Part shown: in pieces, positions 33,469 through 42,204 of the stretch
Layout: the number at the start of each line of letters is the position of its first letter
Numbering within the stretch: the stretch's first letter is position 1
Assembly (NCBI GenBank): GCA_903864505.1
Contig: CAIPGC010000161.1
Span: 1-53,646, forward strand
Source of the DNA: an uncultured beta proteobacterium
GTDB taxonomy: Bacteria; Pseudomonadota; Gammaproteobacteria; Burkholderiales; Burkholderiaceae_C
DNA length: 53,646 bases
Direction of reading: 5' to 3'
Position numbers and translations under genes: made by a program
Notes under the pieces: generated by a model
Told to the model about the DNA's origin: nothing
What the model saw: only the letters and a program-made list of their open reading frames with translations
The model's database searches: none

Positions 33469-35007
33469 TCAGGCCGTTGTCTCAAGCGCGGTGTATTCAG
33501 CCAGCCAGACCGTTATCACGGTGCCCTCACCCGGGGTGCTCTGGATCTCGATGTGCCCGCAGTGAAGGTCAATTATTTCCTTGACGATGCACAAGCCCAG
33601 CCCGGTGCCGGGAACCTTGCCCGAGCGATCGGCCCGGTAGAAGCGCTCAAAGCAATGCGCCAACTGTTCCGCAGTCATCCCCAGACCCCGGTCGCGCACC
33701 ACAACACCGCACCATGGCACGCCCTCACGCTGTTCCACCACGTAGTCAATGCGGACTTCACCCCCGTCGGGTGAGTATGTGTAGGCGTTGGAGATCAGGT
33801 TGGCGAGGACTTGGGCCAGCTTTTTCCGGTCTGCGGTGACCCGCAGCGTACGCGCTGGCGCACCCAGCACCGGCGCATCGCGAGCGGGTTCGCACGTGTA
33901 GGCCGCTACCGCGTTCTCCACTTGTTGCTGCAGCAACAGGGGTTCAAGCACAAAGTTCTGCCCCTGCAGTGAATCGATTTGCACCAGATCCAGCACGTCG
34001 TTGGCGATGGAGGTGACTCGTGTAGACTGCTGATGCACGATGCCTAGCAGTTCACGGTGCTCTGCCTCCCCAAAGTTCTGTGCAAGCAGTATCTCGGTAT
34101 AGCCCTGTACGGCGGTCAGCGGCGTGCGCAACTCATGGGCCACCAGTTCCAGAAACTGGAATTTCATGCGGTCAATCTCGGTTTCCCGGGTCACGTCGCG
34201 CAGATACAGGATTTGCGATACAGAGGCGGAACTGCACTGACGCAACGTCACCTGCAGCGTCCGTCCCACCGGCACCTTGAGCGCAATGGTCAACCAGTCT
34301 GCGCTCGCAGTCTTTTCCGCATCCAGTTTCATCAATGCCGCCGCCTTCTGTGATCCAAGGCCGCGCCCCGTGCCAATGCACAGGCCATCCAGCGTAGCGG
34401 TGAAGGTTTCAGCATCCATGCCGGTGACACTTGCCGCAGTTAGCCCGGTCAGGCTGGAAAAGGACGGTGACACCTGACTTACCCGTTTACCATGATCAAA
34501 GGAAACAAAACCATCGGGCGACAGTGTGTAGATCGATTGCAGCTCTTCCATGCGATCCTGTAGTTGCGCTGTACGCTGCCTGACGGCGTGTTCCAACTGG
34601 TCACGCTGGGACTCGACCTGGCGGCGAAGCTGCTCGCGCTCGAGCAGATTGCAAATTCTTTGCCGCGCAATTTCCACATTGATGGGCTTGGTAATGTAGT
34701 CCGCCGCGCCGAGCGCCAGACCAAAGCTCTCCGACTCAAAGCCCTGCAGTGCGGTCAAGAAAATCACCGGAACGGTGCGCAAGCGGGGGTTCGCCAAGAG
34801 TCGCTGGAACGTCTCGTAGCCGTCAATCCCCGGCATCATCACATCGAGCAGAATCAGGTCGGGCACCCTTGCCTCGGCCAGCGCAAGCCCTGCTTCCCCG
34901 GACGTGGCGATTTGCAGGTCAAATGCGTCCCCCAGCGCCGCCCCCAGCGCCATCAGGTTCGCTGGGACATCGTCGATGACCAGAATAGTGGGGCTTTGGT
35001 CAGTCAT
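33469..35007 (-). CDS. response regulator-PAS-histidine kinase
   Basis: A 512-residue cytosolic signalling protein. The N-terminal receiver domain (IDDVPANLMALGAAL; Asp 55 in ILLDVMMPG; Lys in DYITKPI) is followed by a coiled coil (RQVESQRDQLEHAVRQRTAQLQ). A PAS domain comes next (IYTLSPDGFVSFDHGKRVSQVSPSF), then HisKA (FLELVAHELRTPLTAVQGYTEI) and HATPase (ISNAYTYSPDGG, DRGLGMT, GTGLGLCIVKEI). The order receiver-first is that of proteins that receive phosphate and then signal onward. Its ATG overlaps the stop of the upstream hybrid kinase (ATGACTGA), so the two are translationally coupled and probably form one relay. Confidence 0.92.
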   Translation of the reverse strand: MTDQSPTILVIDDVPANLMALGAALGDAFDLQIATSGEAGLALAEARVPDLILLDVMMPGIDGYETFQRLLANPRLRTVPVIFLTALQGFESESFGLALGAADYITKPINVEIARQRICNLLEREQLRRQVESQRDQLEHAVRQRTAQLQDRMEELQSIYTLSPDGFVSFDHGKRVSQVSPSFSSLTGLTAASVTGMDAETFTATLDGLCIGTGRGLGSQKAAALMKLDAEKTASADWLTIALKVPVGRTLQVTLRQCSSASVSQILYLRDVTRETEIDRMKFQFLELVAHELRTPLTAVQGYTEILLAQNFGEAEHRELLGIVHQQSTRVTSIANDVLDLVQIDSLQGQNFVLEPLLLQQQVENAVAAYTCEPARDAPVLGAPARTLRVTADRKKLAQVLANLISNAYTYSPDGGEVRIDYVVEQREGVPWCGVVVRDRGLGMTAEQLAHCFERFYRADRSGKVPGTGLGLCIVKEIIDLHCGHIEIQSTPGEGTVITVWLAEYTALETTA

Positions 35008-38000
35008 GCTGGTCTGCTTCCCATCCGTGTTCGGTCGCCATTTGCCGCAGGCGTTGTTGAACCAGATCGAATTGAAACTCCTGTAATAAGCTCCAGGTTT
35101 GCGCCATGTCTGCCGCAAGTTCTGTGCCCGCCAATGCGTCCTGCAACTGCCTGAAACAGGCTACAGAAGCAAACTTGTTGGCTGCCAGCAGCGGAGTGAT
35201 CTCGGCCATCAAGGTCCGAATGTGTGCCACATCAAGAGGCTTGGTTTGCGGCACTGGAGCAGAGTCTTGCGTTGCCACAGCAGGAGACGGCACCGGTAAC
35301 CAGCGCGCCAGTGTCGCTTGCAGCGCGTCCATGGAAAGCGGTTTGGTCAGTACCTCATCCATCCCTGACTCCAAGCACCGCCGTCCTTCATCTTCGAAGG
35401 CCCCCGCCGTCAGGGCGACCACCGGCAGGCGGGGACTCCCGGTTTGGGCTTCCCAGGCCCGCACCCGCTCTGTTGCGTAGCAGCCGTCCATGACCGGCAT
35501 CTGCAGGTCCATCAGGACCAAGTCAAACGACGTGCCGGGCTGACCTGCCGTGATGGTCTCCAGCGCCTGCCGGCCATCCGGCACCACCGTGGTGCGTACT
35601 CCACACCGGTCCAACAGAGTACAAATCACTAATTGGTTTGTAGGGTTGTCCTCGGCCACCAGCACGTGGCCAAAAAATTGCATCAGCGGTGGCTCGTCGG
35701 CGGTGCTGCTGGCATCGTGCGTGCGCACTGGCGCCAAAGTCATTGCGTCGTTCGGCGCGAGCGCCAGATATACGCGAAACCAGAAGCGCGATCCCTGCCC
35801 GGGCGTGCTGTCCACACCAACCCGACCGCCCATCAGGTCGGCCAGGTTGCGCACGATCGATAGGCCCAGGCCGCTACCGCCATATTCGCGTGTGGTAGAG
35901 GTGTCGCTCTGCGAAAAACTATGGAACAACAGGGCATGCTTATCGGGCGCAATGCCGACCCCGGTATCCCAGACCGAGAACTCCAGTAGAGCATCCCGCG
36001 CATTGCGGCTAATTTCGCCGGCTTCAATACGGATATGGCCACGTTTGGTGAACTTGATCGCGTTACCCACCAGGTTGGTCAGCATCTGGCGCAAGCGCAG
36101 CGGATCACCCAGGTAACTGGCATCGGGCGAACCGGCCCATTTGCATTCGATCGGGAGGCCGACAGCTCGGGCCCGCTCACGGAACAAGGCCGCGACCGCA
36201 GTGATCAACTCAAGCGGTTCGACAGCAATGGATTCGAGTGACATATTGCCAGACTCGACCCGGGAAAGATCCAGAATGTCATTGAGCAGGGTCAGCAGGG
36301 TATGCCCGGAGCTGACAATGGTGCGCGCGTACTCGACGCGCTCGCGGTCGTCGAGGCCCGGCAGCAGCAGTACCTGCGCCATGCCCAGAATGCCGTTCAT
36401 AGGGGTGCGGATTTCGTGGCTCATGGTGGCCAGGAAGCGGCTCTTGGCCTGACTGGCGGCATGGGCTGCGTCCCGTGCCACAATCAGCTCCGCTTGCGCT
36501 GCCTTGCGTTCGCTGATGTCGCGCTGCACACCGACAAACTGGCTCAGGACACCCGCGTCATCAAATACCGGGACGATCGAGAGTTCATTCCAAAAGGCTG
36601 TTCCGTCTTTGCGGTAGTTCAGAATCTCGCCGTAAAACGGCTTGGCAGTATCGAGCGCCGTGCGTATCCGCTGCACCGTCTGCGGGTCGCTGTCAGGCCC
36701 CTGGAGAACTTTACAGGACCCGCCCAGCAACTCCTCGCGCGTGTAGCCTGTTATTTTTTCCGCTGCGCCGTTGATGTCGGTCAGCAGGCGTTTGGCATTG
36801 GCAATCATCACGCCCTGGGATACTTGGCCAAGTGCCTGTTCGCGCAGCCGCAACATCGCCAGATTGACCTGCAGTTGCTTGGTGCGCTCCTGCACCCGAG
36901 TTTCCAGCAGTTGCTCGGACGCACGCAGTTCTCCCACCAGTTGGCTCTGAAACTGCAGCGCCAGGGTTTTCGCAGCGATCTTTTCTTGACGCAGCACATT
37001 GAACCGATCCGCCAAAGCCAGCGATAGCAGCAGCATCTCGAGTACTGAGCCGACTTGCAGGCCATCGCTGGTGAAAAAATTGGTCGGTGCCAGCCCCAGA
37101 TTTCTCAGGTGTGTCAGGGCGCTGGCCAGGAGCAGCACAGAAAAAGCCACAACGAAGTAATAGGCGCTGCGTTGGCGTTTGTAGGCGCAGGCCAGCCCAA
37201 TGACCCAATTCATCACTGGTGTGAGGAGGCTCAGGACGACAAACACCGGATTCAGTTCCTGAAACCAGAGCGGAAGCAGGACGACAAATGCAGCATTGGC
37301 CACAATAAAGGGCTTAAGCCACGGGTCCAGGGCCGGCAGCATCTGCTCAGTTGCCAGCACACGTCGGGTAAAAATCAACATCGTCGTCTGCGCCACAGCG
37401 GCCGGCACGTTGACCCCAATTTTTGTCCAGAACGGTGCAAACCCCCAACCATATGCGCTGCCCATGCCGGTAAAGGTTGCCAAACCGAGTGCCACACCGG
37501 CAGAACTAATGACGTAGAGCAGGTAATTGATGTCGCGCAGCCCAAGAAAGAGCATCAGGTTATAGAACACCATTGCCAACACAATGCCAAAGTACAGTGA
37601 TTGCAGCGCATAGTCTGTGGGCTCGTGGGCGTGAAAGGCCTCGGTCGTCCACAGCCTGGCAGGAATGTTCAAGGAATTGGGCGTTTGCACGCGCAGGAAA
37701 ACCTGTAGATCAGCCCCGGGCGGTAGTGAAACCGGCAGCGCAATGAAGCGACTCGGCAGGCCCTGCGCCGGGTAGGGCCGTAAATAGCCCGCCTCAATGC
37801 GCTGGAAGCCTTGCTGGCTGGGCTGATGGTAGAAGTCAACGCTGGCCAGCAGCGCATAGGCAATTTCCAGCACACGCTCGACCGGCTGGTCGCTGGGGTT
37901 TTTCAGATGCAGGCGCAGCCAGATGGCCGAACGGGTATAAGAAAACCCCAACGCCTGGCCCGGCGCTTGCCCGGTCCTGAAGCGTTCGGCAAACCCGGGC

Positions 38001-38224
38001 TGGCTCACATCGGCCAGGGTCAGGGTGGCCGAGGGGTCCTCCAGAACCGCAAAGTAGTTCGTCAGCGAAACCGCTTCCCGGTCCATCTGCGTGACATCCA
38101 GTACCTGCTCCGCCGCAAAAGCCTGACCGGCCAGCAATAGCCAGCCGCACAGCCACAGGCCAAGCAAACCCGGATAGTGACCAGGGTTAACCGCCTTCGC
38201 CCTTGACAGATTCATGAGCCTCAT
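35000..38224 (-). CDS. 7TM-DISM hybrid histidine kinase (PAS, HisKA, HATPase, receiver)
   Basis: About 1074 residues. A signal peptide ([18 protein letters not shown]) is followed by a periplasmic 7TMR-DISMED2-like domain (to about residue 175, with [21 protein letters not shown]). Seven membrane helices (about 190-400) begin [24 protein letters not shown] coiled coil, a PAS domain ([25 protein letters not shown]), HisKA ([21 protein letters not shown]), HATPase ([18 protein letters not shown]) and a receiver ([13 protein letters not shown]) follow. The 80-residue C-terminus is helical without a clear Hpt histidine motif. The periplasmic domain may sense carbohydrates or surface signals. The frame is open to 38692, but that part shadows upp; ATG 38224 or 38215 gives the signal peptide. 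Confidence 0.92.
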   Translation of the reverse strand: MRLMNLSRAKAVNPGHYPGLLGLWLCGWLLLAGQAFAAEQVLDVTQMDREAVSLTNYFAVLEDPSATLTLADVSQPGFAERFRTGQAPGQALGFSYTRSAIWLRLHLKNPSDQPVERVLEIAYALLASVDFYHQPSQQGFQRIEAGYLRPYPAQGLPSRFIALPVSLPPGADLQVFLRVQTPNSLNIPARLWTTEAFHAHEPTDYALQSLYFGIVLAMVFYNLMLFLGLRDINYLLYVISSAGVALGLATFTGMGSAYGWGFAPFWTKIGVNVPAAVAQTTMLIFTRRVLATEQMLPALDPWLKPFIVANAAFVVLLPLWFQELNPVFVVLSLLTPVMNWVIGLACAYKRQRSAYYFVVAFSVLLLASALTHLRNLGLAPTNFFTSDGLQVGSVLEMLLLSLALADRFNVLRQEKIAAKTLALQFQSQLVGELRASEQLLETRVQERTKQLQVNLAMLRLREQALGQVSQGVMIANAKRLLTDINGAAEKITGYTREELLGGSCKVLQGPDSDPQTVQRIRTALDTAKPFYGEILNYRKDGTAFWNELSIVPVFDDAGVLSQFVGVQRDISERKAAQAELIVARDAAHAASQAKSRFLATMSHEIRTPMNGILGMAQVLLLPGLDDRERVEYARTIVSSGHTLLTLLNDILDLSRVESGNMSLESIAVEPLELITAVAALFRERARAVGLPIECKWAGSPDASYLGDPLRLRQMLTNLVGNAIKFTKRGHIRIEAGEISRNARDALLEFSVWDTGVGIAPDKHALLFHSFSQSDTSTTREYGGSGLGLSIVRNLADLMGGRVGVDSTPGQGSRFWFRVYLALAPNDAMTLAPVRTHDASSTADEPPLMQFFGHVLVAEDNPTNQLVICTLLDRCGVRTTVVPDGRQALETITAGQPGTSFDLVLMDLQMPVMDGCYATERVRAWEAQTGSPRLPVVALTAGAFEDEGRRCLESGMDEVLTKPLSMDALQATLARWLPVPSPAVATQDSAPVPQTKPLDVAHIRTLMAEITPLLAANKFASVACFRQLQDALAGTELAADMAQTWSLLQEFQFDLVQQRLRQMATEHGWEADQHD

Positions 38225-38371
38225 GGCATAAATTATCGCATTTTGACGACTTTTATAGAATTTTATTTGACCAGTTGGAGTCTGGGCTACTGGCAAAAAA
38301 TGTCGCCAAATTGGGTTAGAGTTTGGCAAGCAAGACGCGACCAACCATTCCCTCCTCTCATCATCCACCCC

Positions 38372-39025
38372 ATGACACCTATCATCCCCGAAGCCCGCGC
38401 CAACGTCCGCCTGATCGACCACCCCCTGGTGCAGCACAAACTCACCCTGATGCGCAAGAAGGAAGCCAGCACCAACAGCTTTCGCCGCCTGCTCAATGAA
38501 CTCTCCAGTCTGATGGCCTATGAGGTCACCCGGGACATGGTGACCCAGGAAGTGGAGATACAGACCCCGCTGGAAACCATGACCGCCAGAATGATTGACG
38601 GCAAGAAACTGGTGTTTGTTTCGATCCTGCGCGCCGGCAACGGCATTCTGGACGGGGTGCTGTCGGTCGTTCCCGGCGCACGCGTTGGCCACATTGGGCT
38701 GTACCGTGATCCCAAGACACTCGAGGCCGTGGAGTACTACTTCAAGATGCCCAAGAACATGGAAGAGCGCGACATCATCGTGGTCGACCCCATGCTGGCC
38801 ACGGGTAACTCAGCCGCCGCCGCAGTGGCGCGACTCAAGGTCTGCGGTCCCAAGTCAATCAAGTTTCTGTGTCTGCTGACCTGCCCGGAAGGCATCAACG
38901 CGATGTACCGCCAGCACCCGGATGTGCAGATTTTCACGGCCGCGATTGACCGGGAACTCAACGACCACGGTTACATTCTGCCGGGCCTGGGCGATGCGGG
39001 CGACCGCATCTTTGGAACCCAGTAG
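38372..39025 (+). CDS. upp: uracil phosphoribosyltransferase
   Basis: A 217-residue cytosolic enzyme making UMP from uracil and PRPP in pyrimidine salvage. Blocks seen: [53 protein letters not shown], the PRPP loop [16 protein letters not shown] (Asn where many have Gly) and the uracil-contacting [27 protein letters not shown] 38372 begins the family's usual start; the frame upstream has no match. It is divergent from the hybrid kinase with 147 bases between. Confidence 0.97.
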   Translation: MTPIIPEARANVRLIDHPLVQHKLTLMRKKEASTNSFRRLLNELSSLMAYEVTRDMVTQEVEIQTPLETMTARMIDGKKLVFVSILRAGNGILDGVLSVVPGARVGHIGLYRDPKTLEAVEYYFKMPKNMEERDIIVVDPMLATGNSAAAAVARLKVCGPKSIKFLCLLTCPEGINAMYRQHPDVQIFTAAIDRELNDHGYILPGLGDAGDRIFGTQ

Positions 39026-39044
39026 TGCAACCGCACGCCCTGGC

Positions 39045-40511
39045 TCAGCGCGGAACGATGAACACCGACTTCTCAGACAATTTCCCCGGAGTGTCCTGCG
39101 CTGTAATCTCGAAGTGAATGGGGTGTGACCCCGGCGGCGCGGCATCAAACGGTATTTGCACCCGCACCGGGACCCAGCGTGACTGGGTGGAGTCGATGGA
39201 AACATCGGTCTCGGAGGCAATGGCAATGCCGGCCAGACCCTCCACCGCAATGTGGAAACGCTGCTTGGCCTCGGTGGCGTTCATCACCTGCAGGCGGAAC
39301 ACATTTTCAATCTTTCCGCCTTCCACCTCGCGGGCCAAGGCACCGCGATCACGCACCACGTCGACCTTGAACAGCGTGCGCGTGGCCAGACTGACCGACA
39401 TGGCCACCACCACGGTGCCCAGAATGGCGCTGTAGATCAGCACCCGTGGGCGCAGCACATGGCGCCAGGTTTGCCCGCGCGTCCAGTGCTCCTTCACGGC
39501 GTTCTCGGTTGAGTATTTCACCAACCCGCGGGCGTAACCCACCTTGTCCATCACCTCGTCGCAGACATCCGCACAGGCGCCACAGCCTATGCATTCGTAT
39601 TGCAGGCCGTTACGGATGTCGATGCCAGTAGGACACACCTGAACACACAGGCTGCAGTCAATGCAGGCACCCAGGTTGAGCTTTGCTGGATCAGCCTTCT
39701 TGGACCGAGCACCGCGGGGTTCGCCCCGTTCCTGGTCGTAGGTCACGATCAGCGTGTCCTTGTCGAACATGGCGCTCTGGAAACGTGCGTACGGGCACAT
39801 GTACTTGCAGACCTGCTCGCGCAGGAAACCTGCGTTGCCGTAGGTGGCAAATCCGTAAAAGAACGCCCAGAAGGTCTCCAGCGCACTCATCTGCCCCTGC
39901 ATGAATACCGTGCCCAACTGGCGCATGGGAATGAAATAGCCGACAAAGGTAAAACCGGTCCACAGCGCCAGCGCCAGCCAGAGAAAATGCTTGGCGGACT
40001 TGCGCCCAATCTTCTCGGCGTTCCAGGGGCCCGCGTCGCGACGCATGCGGGCCGAGCGATCCCCTTCGGCAAGTTTTTCGAGCCACAGGAATATTTCGGT
40101 ATAGACCGTTTGCGGACAGGCGTAACCGCACCACAGGCGCCCCGCCACCGCGGTGAACAGGAAAAGTGAAAAGGCCGAAATGACCAGAAGGCCCGTGAGG
40201 TAAATGAAATCCTGCGGATACAGGACCAGTCCAAAGATATAGAACCGGCGCGCACTGAGGTCAAACAATACTGCCTGACGCTGGCCCCACTCCAGCCAAG
40301 GCAGCCCATAGAACACCAGTTGGGTCAACCACACCAGAACCCAGCGCCACTTGGAGAAGAACCCGCTCACGCTGCGCGGATAAATGGTCTTCTGTGCCTG
40401 GTACAGCGAGACCATGACCGCGTCTTCACCTGCTTCCGACGACGGCGATGCATCGTCCTCTTGGGGAACGATCGGAATGACTTTTCGCTCCGCTGGTGCC
40501 TTGGTATCCAC
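39045..40511 (-). CDS. ccoG: cytochrome c oxidase accessory protein CcoG (RdxA/FixG family)
   Basis: A 488-residue membrane iron-sulfur protein needed for cbb3 oxidase assembly, reducing Cu(II) for CcoN. There are about five membrane helices. Cys motifs occur in LWCGYACPQTVYTE and VCKYMCPYARFQSAMFDKDTL, and the twin [4Fe-4S] ferredoxin site is CIDCSLCVQVCPTGIDIRNGLQYECIGCGACADVC. An Ig-like C-terminal domain follows. GTG 40511 is chosen because AAAGGA lies seven bases before it; the frame is open 28 codons further. The ccoNOP genes are not in the window. It lies downstream of the HiPIP gene. Confidence 0.94.
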   Translation of the reverse strand: MDTKAPAERKVIPIVPQEDDASPSSEAGEDAVMVSLYQAQKTIYPRSVSGFFSKWRWVLVWLTQLVFYGLPWLEWGQRQAVLFDLSARRFYIFGLVLYPQDFIYLTGLLVISAFSLFLFTAVAGRLWCGYACPQTVYTEIFLWLEKLAEGDRSARMRRDAGPWNAEKIGRKSAKHFLWLALALWTGFTFVGYFIPMRQLGTVFMQGQMSALETFWAFFYGFATYGNAGFLREQVCKYMCPYARFQSAMFDKDTLIVTYDQERGEPRGARSKKADPAKLNLGACIDCSLCVQVCPTGIDIRNGLQYECIGCGACADVCDEVMDKVGYARGLVKYSTENAVKEHWTRGQTWRHVLRPRVLIYSAILGTVVVAMSVSLATRTLFKVDVVRDRGALAREVEGGKIENVFRLQVMNATEAKQRFHIAVEGLAGIAIASETDVSIDSTQSRWVPVRVQIPFDAAPPGSHPIHFEITAQDTPGKLSEKSVFIVPR

Positions 40512-40620
40512 GTTTTTTCCTTTGGTCCATTGCCACCCCAGCGAACCCTCTTGGGCAGAGGACGCCGGCACGGCCGCGACTACTCCGCAGCGCACCCCAC
40601 ACCAGATGCCGCCGCAATGA

Positions 40621-40639
40621 CCCGCTGGCAGTCAGCGGG
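40621..40639 (-). terminator. GC-rich hairpin after the HiPIP gene
   Basis: CCCGCTG and CAGCGGG form a perfect 7-bp stem with a GCAGT loop, 26 bases past the HiPIP stop. No T run follows on the minus strand, so it may stabilise the HiPIP mRNA 3' end or slow readthrough into ccoG more than fully terminate. Confidence 0.45.
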
Positions 40640-40664
40640 CGCTATTGGTTTGACCTAACCGGTT

Positions 40665-40970
40665 TCAGGCCTTCTTGGCCCAGGCGCTGCACCAACCCTT
40701 GGCCGTGACCTCTTTGCCTGCAAACAGCGGGCAGGGGCCAGACGCCGCACCCGCCTTGCCCTGGTACAGGGCGCAAGTGCTGCACTGCTGTCCCGCAGCG
40801 AACTTGGGAAACTTGGCCTTGTCGGCCTTGGCGGCGTCGGCCTTGTAGCCCAGTCCAGCGGCAGCCGGTTCGGTCTCAGCCACCAACGCGCCTTGCGCCA
40901 TCACCTGGCTACTGGCCAGCGCGCCACCAGCAAGACCTACTTGAACGATAAATTCACGACGATTGGACAT
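40665..40970 (-). CDS. high-potential iron-sulfur protein (HiPIP)
   Basis: A 101-residue periplasmic electron carrier. A Tat-like leader (SNRREFIVQVGLAGGALASS, twin Arg at residues 4-5) precedes an Ala/Lys-rich segment. The four cluster cysteines are in QQCSTCALYQGKAGAASGPC and KGWCSAW. HiPIPs shuttle electrons from bc1 complex to oxidases or photosynthetic reaction centres. A good ribosome site (AGGAG) precedes ATG 40970. A putative FNR-type promoter lies at the right distance upstream, suggesting low-oxygen control, in keeping with the neighbouring ccoG. Confidence 0.93.
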   Translation of the reverse strand: MSNRREFIVQVGLAGGALASSQVMAQGALVAETEPAAAGLGYKADAAKADKAKFPKFAAGQQCSTCALYQGKAGAASGPCPLFAGKEVTAKGWCSAWAKKA

Positions 40971-41011
40971 GGGAATCTCCTGAGTTGAAAAGAAAATGAC
41001 TAGCTGACTTT

Positions 41012-41060
41012 AATCTTAATAATACTATGAGGGGTATACAGTTGGCATGATCTAAATCAA
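41012..41060 (-). promoter_or_regulatory. putative FNR/Anr-activated promoter of the HiPIP gene
   Basis: On the minus strand TTGAT-TTAG-ATCAT (41060-41047) matches the FNR half-site pattern TTGAT-N4-ATCAA with one change. A -10 hexamer TATTAT lies at 41024-41019, placing the start of transcription near 41012. The centre of the FNR site is then at about -41.5, the classic activating position. The transcript would have a 41-base leader before ATG 40970. Binding is inferred from pattern and spacing alone. Confidence 0.6.
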
Positions 41061-41075
41061 TCCCCAAAAATTGTA

Positions 41076-41552
41076 TCAATGATGGTGCCCGTGCTCTCCA
41101 TGCACATGGCGATGCGCAATTTCCTCATCGGTTGCAAGCCGCACCTCCAGCACTTTGAGGCCAATACGTAATTCCTTGCCAGCCCACGGGTGATTCCCGT
41201 CCAGGTGCACGGTATCGCCCCTGACTTTGACAACATTGAAGACATGCTGCTCACCGGCATCGGTCGCGCCTTGCAGTTGACCGCCCACCTTGACCCCCGG
41301 CGGAAAGTCCTTCTTGGGTATGGTGCGCACCAAGGCCTCGTCCCGAGCCCCGAAGGCATCGTCGGCATTCAATGCCAGCGTCACCTGGTAGCCGGGCTCC
41401 CGGCCTTCCAGAGCCGCTTCGATTTTCGGGAAGGTGTTCTCGTACCCGCCGTGCAGATACACCGTAGGCTCTTTTCCCTCGTCCAGCGTCCTTCCCAGGG
41501 CGTCCGCCACTTTGACGCGAAGGGTAACGGCGGTGTCTTTGGAGATTTTCAT
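41076..41552 (-). CDS. FKBP-type peptidyl-prolyl isomerase, SlyD-like
   Basis: A 158-residue isomerase/chaperone. It starts MKISKDTAVTLRVKVADALG, with PTVYLHGGYENTFPKIEAALEGREPGY (FKBP active-site strand and the insert-in-flap region) and VHLDGNHPWAGKELRIGLKVLEVR, the SlyD/FkpA-type N-H-P-L/W-A-G motif. The tail HRHVHGEHGHHH is His-rich and probably binds nickel or other metals, as in SlyD. ATG 41552 is used; the longer frame overlaps the divergent dctQ region. No hydrogenase genes are nearby. Confidence 0.93.
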   Translation of the reverse strand: MKISKDTAVTLRVKVADALGRTLDEGKEPTVYLHGGYENTFPKIEAALEGREPGYQVTLALNADDAFGARDEALVRTIPKKDFPPGVKVGGQLQGATDAGEQHVFNVVKVRGDTVHLDGNHPWAGKELRIGLKVLEVRLATDEEIAHRHVHGEHGHHH

Positions 41553-41685
41553 GGCGCGGTAAATATGAATGGAACGAAAACGAAGAACCTGTGCTGATAC
41601 AGCAGCCCATGCAAATGCTGCCGGACCGCCGCAATGGTACAACGGCGCAGCAACACTACACTTGCCGCCAGATCGCAGAAAACTT

Positions 41686-42204
41686 ATGCATTCAGTCCAG
41701 AACCCAGACAAGACCCCGCGCTCAGGAATCCAACCCCTGGCGCAATGGCTGTTGGGTTTGGCAGGTGCATTGGTGGTTCCGCTGGCGTTCCTGCTGTTTG
41801 CGCAATGGCCCTTGCGCGACGGTGTGCAAGCCTATTCACGCCTGGCCAACGATGTCGCGCAGATTCTGTTTGCTCTCTATGCGGCGGTTGCAGTGACCGC
41901 TGCTTCAGTGGCAAACAGCCATCTGGCCCTCGCCACACCTGCGCAGAGCGCTATCAAATTGATATCGTCCTGGAGGGCCTGGGTAATGCTGGCCTGTGTC
42001 GCACCGTGGGCACTTCTGGTGCTGTGGACCGCTTTGCCGCAAATGATGGCCGCCATAGCCGGCCTGGAAAAGTTTAGCGAAGGGCTGACCCCGGGCTACT
42101 TCATGCTGCGTGTCGCACTGGTTCTGCTGGCCTTGCTGGTGCTGCTGCACGCCGTCGCGCACGCAGTGGCAGTATGGCATCAAAGCAAGCAGCCCCGCGC
42201 ATGA
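41686..42204 (+). CDS. TRAP transporter small membrane subunit (DctQ-like)
   Basis: A 172-residue protein with four membrane helices (about 20-42, 58-80, 98-122 and 135-160), the layout of DctQ subunits. Sequence conservation of this family is low, so the call leans on the following dctM-like gene, whose ATG overlaps this stop (ATGA). ATG 41686 gives a short cytoplasmic N-terminus before helix one. A repeat copy (41941-41966) encodes AQSAIKLIS in the loop between helices two and three. Confidence 0.75.
   Translation: MHSVQNPDKTPRSGIQPLAQWLLGLAGALVVPLAFLLFAQWPLRDGVQAYSRLANDVAQILFALYAAVAVTAASVANSHLALATPAQSAIKLISSWRAWVMLACVAPWALLVLWTALPQMMAAIAGLEKFSEGLTPGYFMLRVALVLLALLVLLHAVAHAVAVWHQSKQPRA
41941..41966 (+). 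repeat. dispersed repeat copy C (inside the dctQ-like gene)
   Basis: Fits GCGC-N5-GCTA-N9-TATC, one change from the pattern. It is translated within AQSAIKLIS. Confidence 0.5.
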
